From Vaginimicrobium propionicum (lineage in GTDB: Bacteria; Actinomycetota; Actinomycetes; Propionibacteriales; Propionibacteriaceae): a stretch of DNA of 64,000 nucleotides. The stretch is taken from NCBI RefSeq assembly GCF_900155645.1, contig NZ_LT706985.1, positions 744,001 through 808,000 of the forward strand. Reading direction: 5' to 3'. Below, one piece after another: positions 54,970-64,000 of this stretch. Each line of letters starts with the position of its first letter. The first letter of the stretch is position 1. A program made the position numbers and the translations under genes. The notes under the pieces are model-generated. The model saw only the letters and a list, made by a program, of their open reading frames with translations. It was not told the origin of the DNA and searched no databases.

Positions 54970-55815
54970 CTAAAACTGATCGAGGTGATCTTGGCTGACG
55001 AAATCGATCAGTTTCTCAACCTCACGCACAAATTCAATATCTAGATCTTTTATGGTGGAGACTTTGGCCAGCATCTGTTGCCAAGCGCGTCCAATATCCT
55101 CGGAAGTTTGCCAGGCAAGCCCCAGAGCCCTAAGAGTCCCTTTCTTAAAATCAACATCTAGCGGAACCTGTGGCCAGTGATCAAAACCGAGCACTTGTGG
55201 ATTAATCACCTGCCAAATGTCGATGAAACGGTGTCCAGCGATTTTCACAAATTCACCGTATCCGCCTCGTGCCACTTCGCCAGCTATTCTCTTTTCTTTC
55301 GTGCCTACAACGAGATGATCGACTAAAACGCCTAGCCGCCGACCACGTTCGGGTTGGAAATCGGCGACAACCGAAACCAAGTCGTCGATACCGTTCAAAA
55401 ATTCAACAGCAACCCCGATATGACGCAAATCATCACCCCAGATTTTCTCAACAAGCTGAGCATCATGTTTACCTTCGACATAAATGCGACTGGGCAGAGC
55501 AACTTTAGCTGGCTCGTCATTGCTGGCACGTGAACCTGAGGCGGTGTAGTTGGTTTTAGAGCTGCCGGCGCGTGGTGGAATACATAAACTGACCGGTTTG
55601 CCGGCCAGCAGAAACCCCGGACCCACAGGGAACGAGCGTCTCTTAGCGTTGCGTCCCTCTAGAACAACAATTCCGTTCTCCCAACCGACTATCGCCCCTA
55701 CAAATCCGCTGGTTGGATCTTCAACGACCATGCCCAACTTCATTGTCACGTCGCGAGTTTCCTTTAGATGGGCGTGGCGCCAATCCCCAGATAAAACATC
55801 GTGCTCATATCTCAC
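54970..55815 (-). CDS. DUF3097-family protein
   Basis: The 281-residue protein is a conserved actinobacterial family, recognised by VEDPTSGFVGAIVGWENG and a TOPRIM-like IYVEGKHDAQLVEKIWGDDL with the acids LGVLVDHLVVGTKEKRI. It usually lies near hemW, as here (10 bases apart). Function unknown; a nuclease- or primase-like TOPRIM activity is possible. Confidence 0.8.
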   Translation of the reverse strand: MRYEHDVLSGDWRHAHLKETRDVTMKLGMVVEDPTSGFVGAIVGWENGIVVLEGRNAKRRSFPVGPGFLLAGKPVSLCIPPRAGSSKTNYTASGSRASNDEPAKVALPSRIYVEGKHDAQLVEKIWGDDLRHIGVAVEFLNGIDDLVSVVADFQPERGRRLGVLVDHLVVGTKEKRIAGEVARGGYGEFVKIAGHRFIDIWQVINPQVLGFDHWPQVPLDVDFKKGTLRALGLAWQTSEDIGRAWQQMLAKVSTIKDLDIEFVREVEKLIDFVSQDHLDQF

Positions 55816-55825
55816 CTGGTAAAGG

Positions 55826-56944
55826 TTAGTCGAGTAATTCGCGCACTATAGCGTCAGCCAGCAACCGCCCAGCCAGACTCGTCTTTACCCGCTCATCGAC
55901 GCTGATTAGACCGCGCTCTTGAAAAAGTGGCAACCTTGCCTGTTCACTATCAGATAATTCGCTGAGAGCCACCCCTTGAGCCAACCTAAGCTGAAGCATC
56001 ACAGTTTCTTCGTGAATCTGCTTGTCACTTAAGGTTTCTTCACCAGCTATCGGTGATTGCCCACTCGCTAGCAGATTTGCATAATGGGTTGGGCCTAAGA
56101 CATTCCACCAGCGCATTCGTCCTATATGAGAGTGAGCTCCCGGTCCTATCCCCCACCAGTGCTTTCCTAGCCAGTAAGCAAGATTGTGTTTGGATTGGCG
56201 ACCTGGGATCGCCCAGTTGCTCGTCTCGTAGTTTTCTAGCCCAGCATTAGTAAGTAGGCTTTCGGCCAGTAAATATTTATCAGCTAGGTCATCTTCATCA
56301 ACTGACGCTATTTCACCGTTAGCGATACGTCTGGCTAACGGAGTTCGCTCTTCAACGATCAACGAATAAGCAGAGATGTGTTCAGGGTTTACCGACAGCC
56401 CCGCCTCCAGGCTGGCTCGCCATTCGTCCATAGTTTCGCCTGGGGTGCCATAGATTAAATCAAGGCTGACATTTTCAAACCCAACTCGATGAGCCAAACT
56501 GGCAATTTCTAAGGCCTTGTTCGGGCTATGTTGTCGATCTAGGGTAGCCAGGACTTTTTCGTTTGCAGACTGCATCCCCAAAGACAACCGATTAAATCCC
56601 CCGGTCAGTAAAGATTCTAAAATCTGTTCATTGCACGTTTCAGGGTTAGATTCAATAGTTACTTCTGCGTTTTGGGTTAGGTCAAACGCTTGGCTTAGGT
56701 GTGTTAGTAACTCGCACAACTGGCTAGGTGAAAGCATAGTCGGCGTGCCGCCTCCGAAAAAGACGGTAGACACAGGCCTGGATCCCAAACGTAGCGCGGC
56801 TAGCTCAATTTCGCGGTGTGCTGCGGCTAGATAATCGTCAACTGTGCCGTTGTCTCTAAGGACGTAAGTATTGAAATCACAATAACCGCAACGCCGGGCA
56901 CAAAAAGGCACATGAACATAGATGCTCAGTGGTTTGCCACTCAT
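55826..56944 (-). CDS. hemW: Radical SAM heme chaperone HemW
   Basis: The 372-residue protein has the radical SAM motif C-x3-C-x2-C at Cys 15, 19 and 22 (VPFCARRCGYCDFNTY), followed by VFFGGGTPTMLSP and VSLDLIYGTPGET. The extra Cys of CGYCDF after the cluster is kept, as in HemW. It inserts heme in respiratory enzymes. Confidence 0.92.
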   Translation of the reverse strand: MSGKPLSIYVHVPFCARRCGYCDFNTYVLRDNGTVDDYLAAAHREIELAALRLGSRPVSTVFFGGGTPTMLSPSQLCELLTHLSQAFDLTQNAEVTIESNPETCNEQILESLLTGGFNRLSLGMQSANEKVLATLDRQHSPNKALEIASLAHRVGFENVSLDLIYGTPGETMDEWRASLEAGLSVNPEHISAYSLIVEERTPLARRIANGEIASVDEDDLADKYLLAESLLTNAGLENYETSNWAIPGRQSKHNLAYWLGKHWWGIGPGAHSHIGRMRWWNVLGPTHYANLLASGQSPIAGEETLSDKQIHEETVMLQLRLAQGVALSELSDSEQARLPLFQERGLISVDERVKTSLAGRLLADAIVRELLD

Positions 56945-56971
56945 CCCTTAAAATCTCTTAACTCAGATCAA

Positions 56972-58003
56972 TTAACGCATTCTGGTGCGACGAATTGGGC
57001 CAGTCGATTCTCTAACGATAAGCTTCATTGGCAGCACGAACGGATTAGTTTCTTGGATTCTGTTGGGCTCAGATTTCATCAGAGAAATCGCCCTAGATGC
57101 GGCACTTTCACCGAGTTGAGCAAGCGGCGCAGCTACCGTCGTTAAACCAGGGGTGACAAGGTCTGATGCGAAAGTATTATCGAATCCAACAACAGAGAGA
57201 TCACCAGGCAGAGACATTCCAGCTTCTTGGGCGGCTCGCATCAGACCAATACCTATCATGTCGTTATAACAAATCACGGCACTCACCCGCAGATCAAGAA
57301 CATGACGGAAAGCTGAATAGCCACCGCGCACAGTCGGCAGCACTGGCCCAATCCGGTGATCCACTAGCTCAAGTTCGAAGCAGCCCTCTCTGAAAGCCCG
57401 CCATCTAGCGCCATCTGCCCAGGACGCTGCCGGCCCAGCGATATAGCAAATTCTACGGTGCCCCAACTCAGCTAGATGTTCTAGAGCACGTCGCATCCCG
57501 CGAGCATTATCGGTAATAACGCAGGGCAAGCCGGCAACCATCCGATTAAGAACGACCGTCTGAACTTCTTTAGCTACCCGACGAAGTGCTGTATCCGAGA
57601 CCCTGGACGTCGCTATAACTAACCCATCAAGAACAGGAGTCGTGCGCTCATGAAGTTGGCGCTCAATATCTGTGGATTCTCTTGAATCGACCATCACGAT
57701 GGAATACCCATTGCGGTAGGCCACACTCTCGATACCCCTGATGATGCTGAAGAAAAAAGGGTTGGTGACATCTGTGACGGTGACCCCAAGTAAATTAGTT
57801 TTCGCACTTGGAACAACCCGAGTTACTTGTTCGGTACGGTAGCCAATCTGCGCCGCTACCTGATGAATCCTGGCTGCAGTCTTCGAACTGACTCGACCAG
57901 GCCTTGAGAAAGCACGCGAAACGGTTGAGGGGCTAACCCCCGCAGCTTCAGCGACGTCATATATGGTCGCCGGTTTATCACCAGATGAGCTCTGTTCGGC
58001 CAT
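56972..58003 (-). CDS. LacI-family transcription regulator
   Basis: The 343-residue protein has an N-terminal HTH (ATIYDVAEAAGVSPSTVSRA), hinge and a periplasmic-binding-protein sensor domain (LLGVTVTDVTNPFFFSIIRG, VVGFDNTFASDL). The effector is probably a sugar or sugar phosphate. It is divergent from gnd and could control it. Confidence 0.9.
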   Translation of the reverse strand: MAEQSSSGDKPATIYDVAEAAGVSPSTVSRAFSRPGRVSSKTAARIHQVAAQIGYRTEQVTRVVPSAKTNLLGVTVTDVTNPFFFSIIRGIESVAYRNGYSIVMVDSRESTDIERQLHERTTPVLDGLVIATSRVSDTALRRVAKEVQTVVLNRMVAGLPCVITDNARGMRRALEHLAELGHRRICYIAGPAASWADGARWRAFREGCFELELVDHRIGPVLPTVRGGYSAFRHVLDLRVSAVICYNDMIGIGLMRAAQEAGMSLPGDLSVVGFDNTFASDLVTPGLTTVAAPLAQLGESAASRAISLMKSEPNRIQETNPFVLPMKLIVRESTGPIRRTRMR

Positions 58004-58193
58004 TTCTGCACTCCACCTTCATCCGTATATATCAAAGTATGGTAATGACGTAACTTATCCTGACATCCCTGACTTATGTTCTCAGGAAATTATCTGCAAC
58101 TCGCCATTTACTTCTTATTTCAGCACTAGCGTGTGAAAAAAGGCTGGTTAAACTAACTTTTTTCGCCCGTTTCTTTAACTTTAGAGGAGACAA

Positions 58194-59648
58194 ATGTCTA
58201 CGCAACCGAAACCTGCAGAAGGTAAAGCCAACATTGGCGTTGTCGGCATGGCCGTCATGGGCTCCAACCTGGCTCGTAATCTCGCCCACAAAGGCTACAC
58301 GGTCGCATTGTTTAATAGGTCACCGGAAAAGACTCGTGCGGTTTTCGCAGAGCATGGTAACGAGGGAAAGTTCATCCCCACCGAGACTGTCGAAGAATTT
58401 GTTAAGTCCATTGAACATCCACGTTCCATCATCTTGATGGTCAAGGCTGGCGGCCCCACCGACGCCACGATCGACAGTTTGCTACCCTACCTTGAGCCGG
58501 GCGACATCATCATGGATGGTGGCAACGCAGAGTTCCGTGACACTATTCGTCGCGAAAAAGAAATCGCTGCTAAAGGCTTCCACTTTGTTGGCACCGGTAT
58601 TTCCGGTGGTGAATACGGCGCCCTTACTGGCCCGTCCATCATGCCAGGCGGCACCCCAGAAAGTTACAAGATTCTTGGCCCAATGCTTGAAGATATTTCC
58701 GCTCACGTTGGGGAAGAACCGTGCTGCACCTGGATTGGACCCAATGGTGCCGGTCATTTCGTGAAGATGATCCATAACGGCATTGAGTACTCAGATATGC
58801 AGGTAATCGGCGAAGCCTACGAGCTGCTAAAAGGTGCCGGGCTATCTATCGACAGAATCGCCGATATCTTCACCGAATGGAATGAAGGTGAACTTGGCAG
58901 CTACCTAGTCGAGATAACTGCCGAAGTACTACGCCAGAAAGACCCGCAAACCGGGAAACCACTGGTTGACGTGATTAAAGACCGCGCCGGGATGAAAGGT
59001 ACCGGCACTTGGACAGTAATTACCGCCCTCGAGCTTGGGGTGCCGGTAACTGGCATTGCAGAATCGGTTTTCGCGCGCGCAACTAGCAGCCACGACGATT
59101 TACGCAAGGTTGCTCAAGCTTCACTGACTGGGCCCGATCGCAGCGTCAAGGTTGACGATATTGACGCTTTCGTCGAACAAGTTCGTAAGGCACTATGGGC
59201 ATCCAAGGTGGTTGCTTACTCTCAGGGCTTTGACGAAATCCGCACTGGCGGCATTGAGTTTGGCTGGAATATTTCTGTTGCTGATTGCGCGAAGATTTGG
59301 CGTGATGGCTGCATCATTCGCGCCAAGTTGCTGGAAAATATCTCCCAGGAATACACCGCCAACCCAGATTTGATTTCGCTGATGTGTGCTCCATCGATCG
59401 CACCGAAACTGGCTGAGTACCAGGATGCCTGGCGTGAGATTGTTGCGATCTCAGCTCGCTGCGGCGTCCCAGCTCCGGTGTTCTCCTCCTCGCTGGCCTA
59501 CTACGACATGGCTCGCGCGCCGCGCGTCAATGCTGCAGTAACCCAGGGGTTACGCGATTTCTTCGGCTCCCACACCTACGAGCGGGTAGATGCCCCCGGC
59601 AGCTACCACCTCGACTGGTCTGGAGATCGTAGCGAATCCAAGATGTAA
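58194..59648 (+). CDS. gnd: 6-phosphogluconate dehydrogenase, decarboxylating
   Basis: The 484-residue NADP enzyme produces ribulose 5-phosphate in the pentose phosphate pathway. The N-terminal NADP motif is GVVGMAVMGSNLARNLAHKG, substrate motifs are DGGNAEF and HFVKMIHNGIEYSDMQ with catalytic Lys. GAGGAG precedes the ATG. The C-terminal end HTYERVDAPGSYHLDWSGD is the NADP-contacting tail. Confidence 0.97.
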   Translation: MSTQPKPAEGKANIGVVGMAVMGSNLARNLAHKGYTVALFNRSPEKTRAVFAEHGNEGKFIPTETVEEFVKSIEHPRSIILMVKAGGPTDATIDSLLPYLEPGDIIMDGGNAEFRDTIRREKEIAAKGFHFVGTGISGGEYGALTGPSIMPGGTPESYKILGPMLEDISAHVGEEPCCTWIGPNGAGHFVKMIHNGIEYSDMQVIGEAYELLKGAGLSIDRIADIFTEWNEGELGSYLVEITAEVLRQKDPQTGKPLVDVIKDRAGMKGTGTWTVITALELGVPVTGIAESVFARATSSHDDLRKVAQASLTGPDRSVKVDDIDAFVEQVRKALWASKVVAYSQGFDEIRTGGIEFGWNISVADCAKIWRDGCIIRAKLLENISQEYTANPDLISLMCAPSIAPKLAEYQDAWREIVAISARCGVPAPVFSSSLAYYDMARAPRVNAAVTQGLRDFFGSHTYERVDAPGSYHLDWSGDRSESKM

Positions 59649-59653
59649 TAACC

Positions 59654-59700
59654 CCATTAAAAGTGTCGCCTCCGCATAGCGGGGGCGACACTTTTAATGG
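59654..59700. terminator. Bidirectional terminator between gnd and thioesterase
   Basis: A 17-bp perfect stem CCATTAAAAGTGTCGCC with an inner CCGC/GCGG pair in the loop; the AAAA and TTTT runs lie within the base of the stem, so it serves both convergent genes. Confidence 0.85.
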
Positions 59701-59710
59701 TTAAGTTGTA

Positions 59711-60607
59711 TTAGCTTACAAGGCGTTTTCCCATGGCTGTCCGGGCTGCTTGAGGAAAGACGACCGCATGACCATCATCACAAACTGCCACTAGCACGGT
59801 TTGACTGCGACTAATCACCACACCTGTTCTAGGGTCAACTAATTCGGCGGCTAGAGTCACAGATTTCTCGCCTATGGCCACCGGAGCAGTGGCCACTTCA
59901 TAGGGTTGAGGGCGGTATTTTGCTTGGTTGTGATATTGCACGTCTTGGCGGGCTATCACCCAAAGTAAGTCCTGGTCTTCGCCTTGTTGTAATGCACGCC
60001 GGGCTGCGGACATGCCAAGGCGCGCCATAGTCGGGTCAGCGCTGGCGGTCATATCTATTCGCCCCAGCATTAGATAGTCCATTTGCCGAACATTATTAAT
60101 ATGGCCGTAATGGTCGGTATCTGACCATCTGGGTTGAACTAATGTCCGGTGACCGCATTCGCCTAAATGCACTAGCGGTAATTTCTTAAAATTTTGTTTA
60201 TTCACTTGCCAAGATTTCAAGAAATCTTTTTCTTTGCCCGTTAATCTGCGCGGACGCTGATTGTAAAAATCGAATGGGCATAAGCTACTGCGGGCAGTAG
60301 CACATAACCTATTACCCTGGATTATGCGGTAATCAACCTCAAATTTTGCGCCACCAATATGGCTAGCACCCAAATCAACCCGCAAGGGATCAGACGAGAA
60401 CGATATCGGCGCAAAATAGTTAATTTTGTGGTCAACAATTACTGTGCCTTCATCAAGCAGGGTCTCACGCGCTGGCCCCGATTCCATGAATTGCACCCTG
60501 GCTTGCTGCATAAATTCGACGAAAACAATATTATTTACGTGACCTTGCGCATCTAAATCGGTATACCGCAACTGAATAGCAGAATTAAACCAATTATCTT
60601 CAATCAT
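59711..60607 (-). CDS. Acyl-CoA thioesterase, tandem hot-dog
   Basis: The 298-residue protein contains two hot-dog folds, each with the 4-hydroxybenzoyl-CoA-thioesterase-type opening: IQLRYTDLDAQGHVNNIVFV at about 10-30 and VQPRWSDTDHYGHINNVRQM at about 160-180, with catalytic Asp in both. It overlaps the acyl-CoA ligase by 4 bases, so the pair could work in opposite directions on the same acyl-CoA pool. Confidence 0.87.
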   Translation of the reverse strand: MIEDNWFNSAIQLRYTDLDAQGHVNNIVFVEFMQQARVQFMESGPARETLLDEGTVIVDHKINYFAPISFSSDPLRVDLGASHIGGAKFEVDYRIIQGNRLCATARSSLCPFDFYNQRPRRLTGKEKDFLKSWQVNKQNFKKLPLVHLGECGHRTLVQPRWSDTDHYGHINNVRQMDYLMLGRIDMTASADPTMARLGMSAARRALQQGEDQDLLWVIARQDVQYHNQAKYRPQPYEVATAPVAIGEKSVTLAAELVDPRTGVVISRSQTVLVAVCDDGHAVVFPQAARTAMGKRLVS

Positions 60608-62499
60608 TCGGTAGTCAAATCTGATCTAATCGGGTTTTCATAGAGGGCGTCAATTTCTTTTTCAAAAGTTTTATGGACGACTTCTCGTTTTATTTTAAGG
60701 CTTGGAGTCAGTTCACCGCGATCTAAAGTTAGTTCTCGATCCAGAATAATGTAGTGCTTTATCTGCTCCCAACGCTCCAAATGAGTGTTGGCGCGACGAA
60801 TAAATCTGTTGATGGACTCGCGAATTTCTGGCAATTGACTGAGCTCGGCGTAGGTTAAATCGCCTTTACCTCGGCGGTCACCCCACTTGCGTAGGCTTTC
60901 TGGATCCAACACGACTAGCGCTGAGCAAAACTTGCGTCCCTCGCCAACCGCAACTGCTTGACTGACATAAGGCACGTTAGCCATGATGGCGTTTTCTATT
61001 TTCTGCGGTGCAGCGTATTTACCGTTAGAGGTCTTAAATAGGTCTTTCATCCGATCGGTTATGCGCATGAATCCATTAGCGTCCCACTGCCCAACGTCTC
61101 CAGTATGGTACCAACCGTCAACGAAACTCTCCTCCGACTGCTCCTTAAGTCCCCGATAGCCGCGAGCTATCGTTGGCCCATTCAGTAAGATTTCGCCACC
61201 GGCACCCAATTTGACGGCCAAACCTGGAATTGGTTTACCGATTGAGCCAAGCACCGATTCATCCGGGGTATTTACGAAAGCAACAGCTGCTGTTTCGGTA
61301 GCTCCATAACCTTCGACAATGGCAATTCCGGCACGATAGAACCATTCTTGAACCTGTGCCGACAATTTTGCGGAACCCGAAATCATGAACCTCATCCGGC
61401 CACCAAGCTTGGCACGCAACTTGGAGAAGACCAGTCGGTCAGCAATATTCCGTTGTGCCCGCAATATTGGCGGCACTTTCTCGCCAGCCATTTTATATTT
61501 CAAAGCACGACGTCCAACAGCGAAAGCCCACCTAGATATTCTGCCTTTAATACCGTTTGGGGCATTCATCGTCATCACTGCTGAACGAACCTTTTCGAAA
61601 ATGCGGGGCACACCAACCAGAACGGTTGGTTTAACTTCAACCAGGTTTTGCATCAATTTATGGACTCGCCCATCCACCGAAGCCTGCATTCCGACAGCAA
61701 TATGCAAGGCAATCAAATCACGTCCAAAAACGTGAGATAGCGGTAACCACAGGTACATATTGTCTGATGGACTCATCAAGTGACCGAAGACTTGATTTAA
61801 TGCCTCACCTTCATGCGTCCAGTTGCGGTGCACTAATTCCACACCTTTAGGGGTTCCAGTCGTTCCAGAAGTGTAGATGAGGGTAGATAGCGAATCGGGA
61901 TTCAGTTTTTCGATCGCTTTGTCTAAGCAATCAGACTGCTCAACAATCTGAACAGAGCCAAGATTAATTAAATGTTGCCAAGTGATTACCCGCGTCCCAT
62001 TTTCGTCACGCTGATTAGGGGTACGGTCATCGTCAATAATGATTATTTTGGTGATCTGTTCGTCCAGACGTGGCTGCGAAGTGATTTTTTCTAGTTGCTT
62101 GGCATTCTCTACCACAGCTATTTGGACGCCAGAATCGTTAAGAATATAGAACTCTTCATCTGCTTGAGTATTGGGGTAAACCGTTGTGGTTGCCCCGCCA
62201 GCGCAAGCGATACCTAGGTCAGCGAAAATCCATTCAATACGGGTGGAAGAAATAATCGCCACTAACTGCTCAGTTTCAAGGCCTAAAGCAATGAACCCAG
62301 CGCCGATTAGATCCACTTGGTCTTTGGCTTCAGCCCAAGTTATCTCTTGCCACTGTCCCCCATCAATGGCTGGCGGCACTAGATAGGCGACACGCTCTGG
62401 CGTCTGGTCGACTCGACGGCGGAATAATGCCGGATAATTCGGTGCGGCTGCGGCGTCGAGTTGCTCACGCTGATTAATGATTTCAGGGGCGATGCTCAT
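60604..62499 (-). CDS. Long-chain fatty-acid-CoA ligase (AMP-forming)
   Basis: The 631-residue enzyme has the ANL-superfamily motifs: LIYTSGTTGTPKGVEL for the ATP loop, VEGYGATETAA, YHTGDVGQWDANGFMRITDR and KTSNGKYAAPQKIEN near the C-terminal Lys. This last form is typical of long-chain acyl-CoA synthetases of FadD15 type. GGAG precedes the ATG. Confidence 0.92.
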   Translation of the reverse strand: MSIAPEIINQREQLDAAAAPNYPALFRRRVDQTPERVAYLVPPAIDGGQWQEITWAEAKDQVDLIGAGFIALGLETEQLVAIISSTRIEWIFADLGIACAGGATTTVYPNTQADEEFYILNDSGVQIAVVENAKQLEKITSQPRLDEQITKIIIIDDDRTPNQRDENGTRVITWQHLINLGSVQIVEQSDCLDKAIEKLNPDSLSTLIYTSGTTGTPKGVELVHRNWTHEGEALNQVFGHLMSPSDNMYLWLPLSHVFGRDLIALHIAVGMQASVDGRVHKLMQNLVEVKPTVLVGVPRIFEKVRSAVMTMNAPNGIKGRISRWAFAVGRRALKYKMAGEKVPPILRAQRNIADRLVFSKLRAKLGGRMRFMISGSAKLSAQVQEWFYRAGIAIVEGYGATETAAVAFVNTPDESVLGSIGKPIPGLAVKLGAGGEILLNGPTIARGYRGLKEQSEESFVDGWYHTGDVGQWDANGFMRITDRMKDLFKTSNGKYAAPQKIENAIMANVPYVSQAVAVGEGRKFCSALVVLDPESLRKWGDRRGKGDLTYAELSQLPEIRESINRFIRRANTHLERWEQIKHYIILDRELTLDRGELTPSLKIKREVVHKTFEKEIDALYENPIRSDLTTE

Positions 62500-62710
62500 A
62501 TATTTTCTCCAAATTCCGCAAACTCACTAGGGACAAACCCATATATCCACCTTAGAGGCAGGCGAGGACGAAGTGGTGTCCGGCTCCACCAAAAGACAGC
62601 AATAAAATTCGTAGATAAACATAACGGTGAGATAACCAGTTGCAGCTAGGTCTTGAACTTGAACCATTGATCAGACGCCCAAGGGTCAAATAATGGCACA
62701 ATGAGTTCTT
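62500..62710. promoter_or_regulatory. Divergent region between acyl-CoA ligase and FAD oxidase
   Basis: These 211 bases separate two divergent genes and must carry both promoters. I see no gene and no clear palindrome. Confidence 0.35.
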
Positions 62711-64000
62711 ATGGGAGCAGATTTTAGTGCAAAAATTAGTCGCTTCCGGGAAATCCTGGATGACGATTCTTGTCTAGACGACACGACTTTGACCAGAGCC
62801 GTCTATTCAACAGATGCTTCCATTTACCGCGTAGTTCCCGGAATAGTGGCAAGACCACGTAGCCGAGCAGAACTCATTAACGTAGTCCGGGCAGCCCTTA
62901 AAGCCAAACTTCCGATAACTGGACGCGGCGCCGGGACCTCGTGCGCTGGAAATGCTGTGGGGAATGGCTTAGTTATTGATATGTCTAGGCACCTGAACCA
63001 AATTCACGAGATTGATGAAATCTCTGGCACCGCAGTCATTGATCCTGGTGTAGTGCAATCTCAACTACAGATAGCGGCCAAACCCTTCGGGTTACGGTTT
63101 GGACCAGATCCATCTACCTCAAATCGATGCACCATAGGTGGAATGATCGGCAATAATGCGTGCGGTCCGCGTGCTATGGGTTACGGGCGCACTAGCGACA
63201 ATATTGTTGAGCTAGAAGTAATAACCGGCAATGGCGAATTGGTTACGCTGACCAACAGCGGAATAAATGGCGAGATAGGCAAGAAACTCAATGCTTTGGT
63301 TAACGCGAATTTGGCGCTGATCAGAACCCAATTCGCTAACTTTGGCCGCCAAATCTCCGGGTATTCGCTAGAACACTTATTGCCGGAAAAAGGCTTTGAC
63401 GTAGCTAATTTCTTCGCTGGCACTGAAGGCACTCTAGGTATTGTCACTCAGGCAAAGGTTCGTCTAGTCGCAGATAAACCGGTAAAGATAACAGTAGCTC
63501 TCGGTTACTCAGCGATGGCTTTGGGCGCTGACGATATGCCGATTTTGCGTAAATTCCATCCCAGTGCTTGTGAAGGAATGGATAGTAGACTCTCCAATTT
63601 AGTTGCTGAACGCATCGGCGCTCACGCAGTGCCGAAATTGCCTCACGGTGAAGCTTGGATTTTCATAGAACTGGTTGGCGAAGATAGAACTGAACTCATC
63701 GAACGGGCCAACCGTTTAGTGGCAGCCTCCAACTGCCAAGATGGCTGGGTTGTTGATGATGAGGAAGCTGCAAAAAAATTGTGGGCGATTCGCTCAGATG
63801 CTGCAGGTCTTGCCGGGGTGGCCTTAGAAAAACAGGCTTACCCAGGGTGGGAGGATTCCGCCGTCCCACCTGACAGGTTAGGAGCCTATCTACGTGATTT
63901 CGAGGATTTACTAGAACAGCATAATCTTCATGGCTTGCCATATGGCCATTTCGGGGACGGATGTTTGCACTGCCGAATTGATTTCCCGCTGACCGAAACC
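62711..64000 (+). CDS. FAD-linked oxidase, GlcD/D-lactate dehydrogenase type (partial, 3' end outside window)
   Basis: The visible 430 codons start at ATG 62711 and stay open to the edge. The FAD-binding PCMH domain shows TGRGAGTSCAGNAVGNGLVI, PGVVQSQLQIAAKPFGLRFG and IGGMIGNNACGPRAMGYGRT. The later segment LPYGHFGDGCLHCRI is the GlcD-type C-terminal FAD domain. Homologues often continue into an iron-sulphur domain. It oxidises D-lactate or glycolate, probably feeding quinone. Confidence 0.9.
   Translation, partial: MGADFSAKISRFREILDDDSCLDDTTLTRAVYSTDASIYRVVPGIVARPRSRAELINVVRAALKAKLPITGRGAGTSCAGNAVGNGLVIDMSRHLNQIHEIDEISGTAVIDPGVVQSQLQIAAKPFGLRFGPDPSTSNRCTIGGMIGNNACGPRAMGYGRTSDNIVELEVITGNGELVTLTNSGINGEIGKKLNALVNANLALIRTQFANFGRQISGYSLEHLLPEKGFDVANFFAGTEGTLGIVTQAKVRLVADKPVKITVALGYSAMALGADDMPILRKFHPSACEGMDSRLSNLVAERIGAHAVPKLPHGEAWIFIELVGEDRTELIERANRLVAASNCQDGWVVDDEEAAKKLWAIRSDAAGLAGVALEKQAYPGWEDSAVPPDRLGAYLRDFEDLLEQHNLHGLPYGHFGDGCLHCRIDFPLTET

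Overview
The window is chromosomal DNA from a low-GC actinobacterium. Evidence for this is an initiator tRNA with a C1-U72 end, actinobacterial-type ParE, DUF3097, DUF7455, a PafB/PafC WYL pair, a HelY-type helicase, SigA with a long Lys/Ala-rich N-terminal tail beside a SigB-type paralogue, frequent GTG/TTG starts and many ATGA overlaps. A member of the Actinomycetaceae or a relative is my best guess; genus cannot be decided from the sequence.

Layout. 1-3819: a dipeptide/oligopeptide ABC importer operon (minus strand, cut by the window edge). 3930-4003: initiator tRNA. 4204-4963: a decayed IS1249-like insertion sequence with both terminal inverted repeats. About 4964-11794: an accessory island ending in a tyrosine integrase. 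It holds small membrane proteins, a divergent regulator pair around a large palindromic operator, a three-gene operon (regulator, DUF6932-type nucleotidyltransferase, unknown 329-residue protein), an integrase start remnant, and a toxin-antitoxin-SecB-like chaperone (TAC) cassette. 12191-16347: FetB-like permease, dnaG followed by a divergent sigma-70 gene, and tRNA-Asn. 16528-20949: a MacB/FtsX-type ABC exporter and a family 2 glycosyltransferase. 21153-25477: a complete PTS in two genes (EIIBC with an extra Cys-less EIIB; EIIA-HPr-EI fusion). 25586-30408: parE, a 2-hydroxyacid dehydrogenase, DUF7455 and a DUF4143 ATPase behind 23-bp tandem repeats. 30441-33418: divergent sigA and sigB. 33507-36960: ilvBNC with a leader peptide and attenuator. 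37043-43360: hisF, a HelY-like helicase, a lipid kinase, pafC and pafB. 43417-48566: gluQ, then parA, a ribbon-type protein, scpA, scpB, an rRNA pseudouridine synthase and an FKBP lipoprotein. 48642-51622: hrcA-dnaJ-rsmE behind a CIRCE operator. 51661-64000: an inositol-phosphatase-family enzyme, glgX, DUF3097, hemW, a LacI regulator, gnd, a thioesterase, an acyl-CoA ligase and a partial FAD-linked oxidase.

Most of the window is ordinary core genome in tightly coupled operons. The novelty is in the island at 4.2-11.8 kb: a TAC-type addiction cassette with an unassigned toxin next to a candidate three-gene conflict system, plus evidence of layered insertions and gene decay. Outside it, the ilv leader, the sigma gene beside dnaG, the PTS domain duplication and the repeats before the DUF4143 gene deserve a second look.
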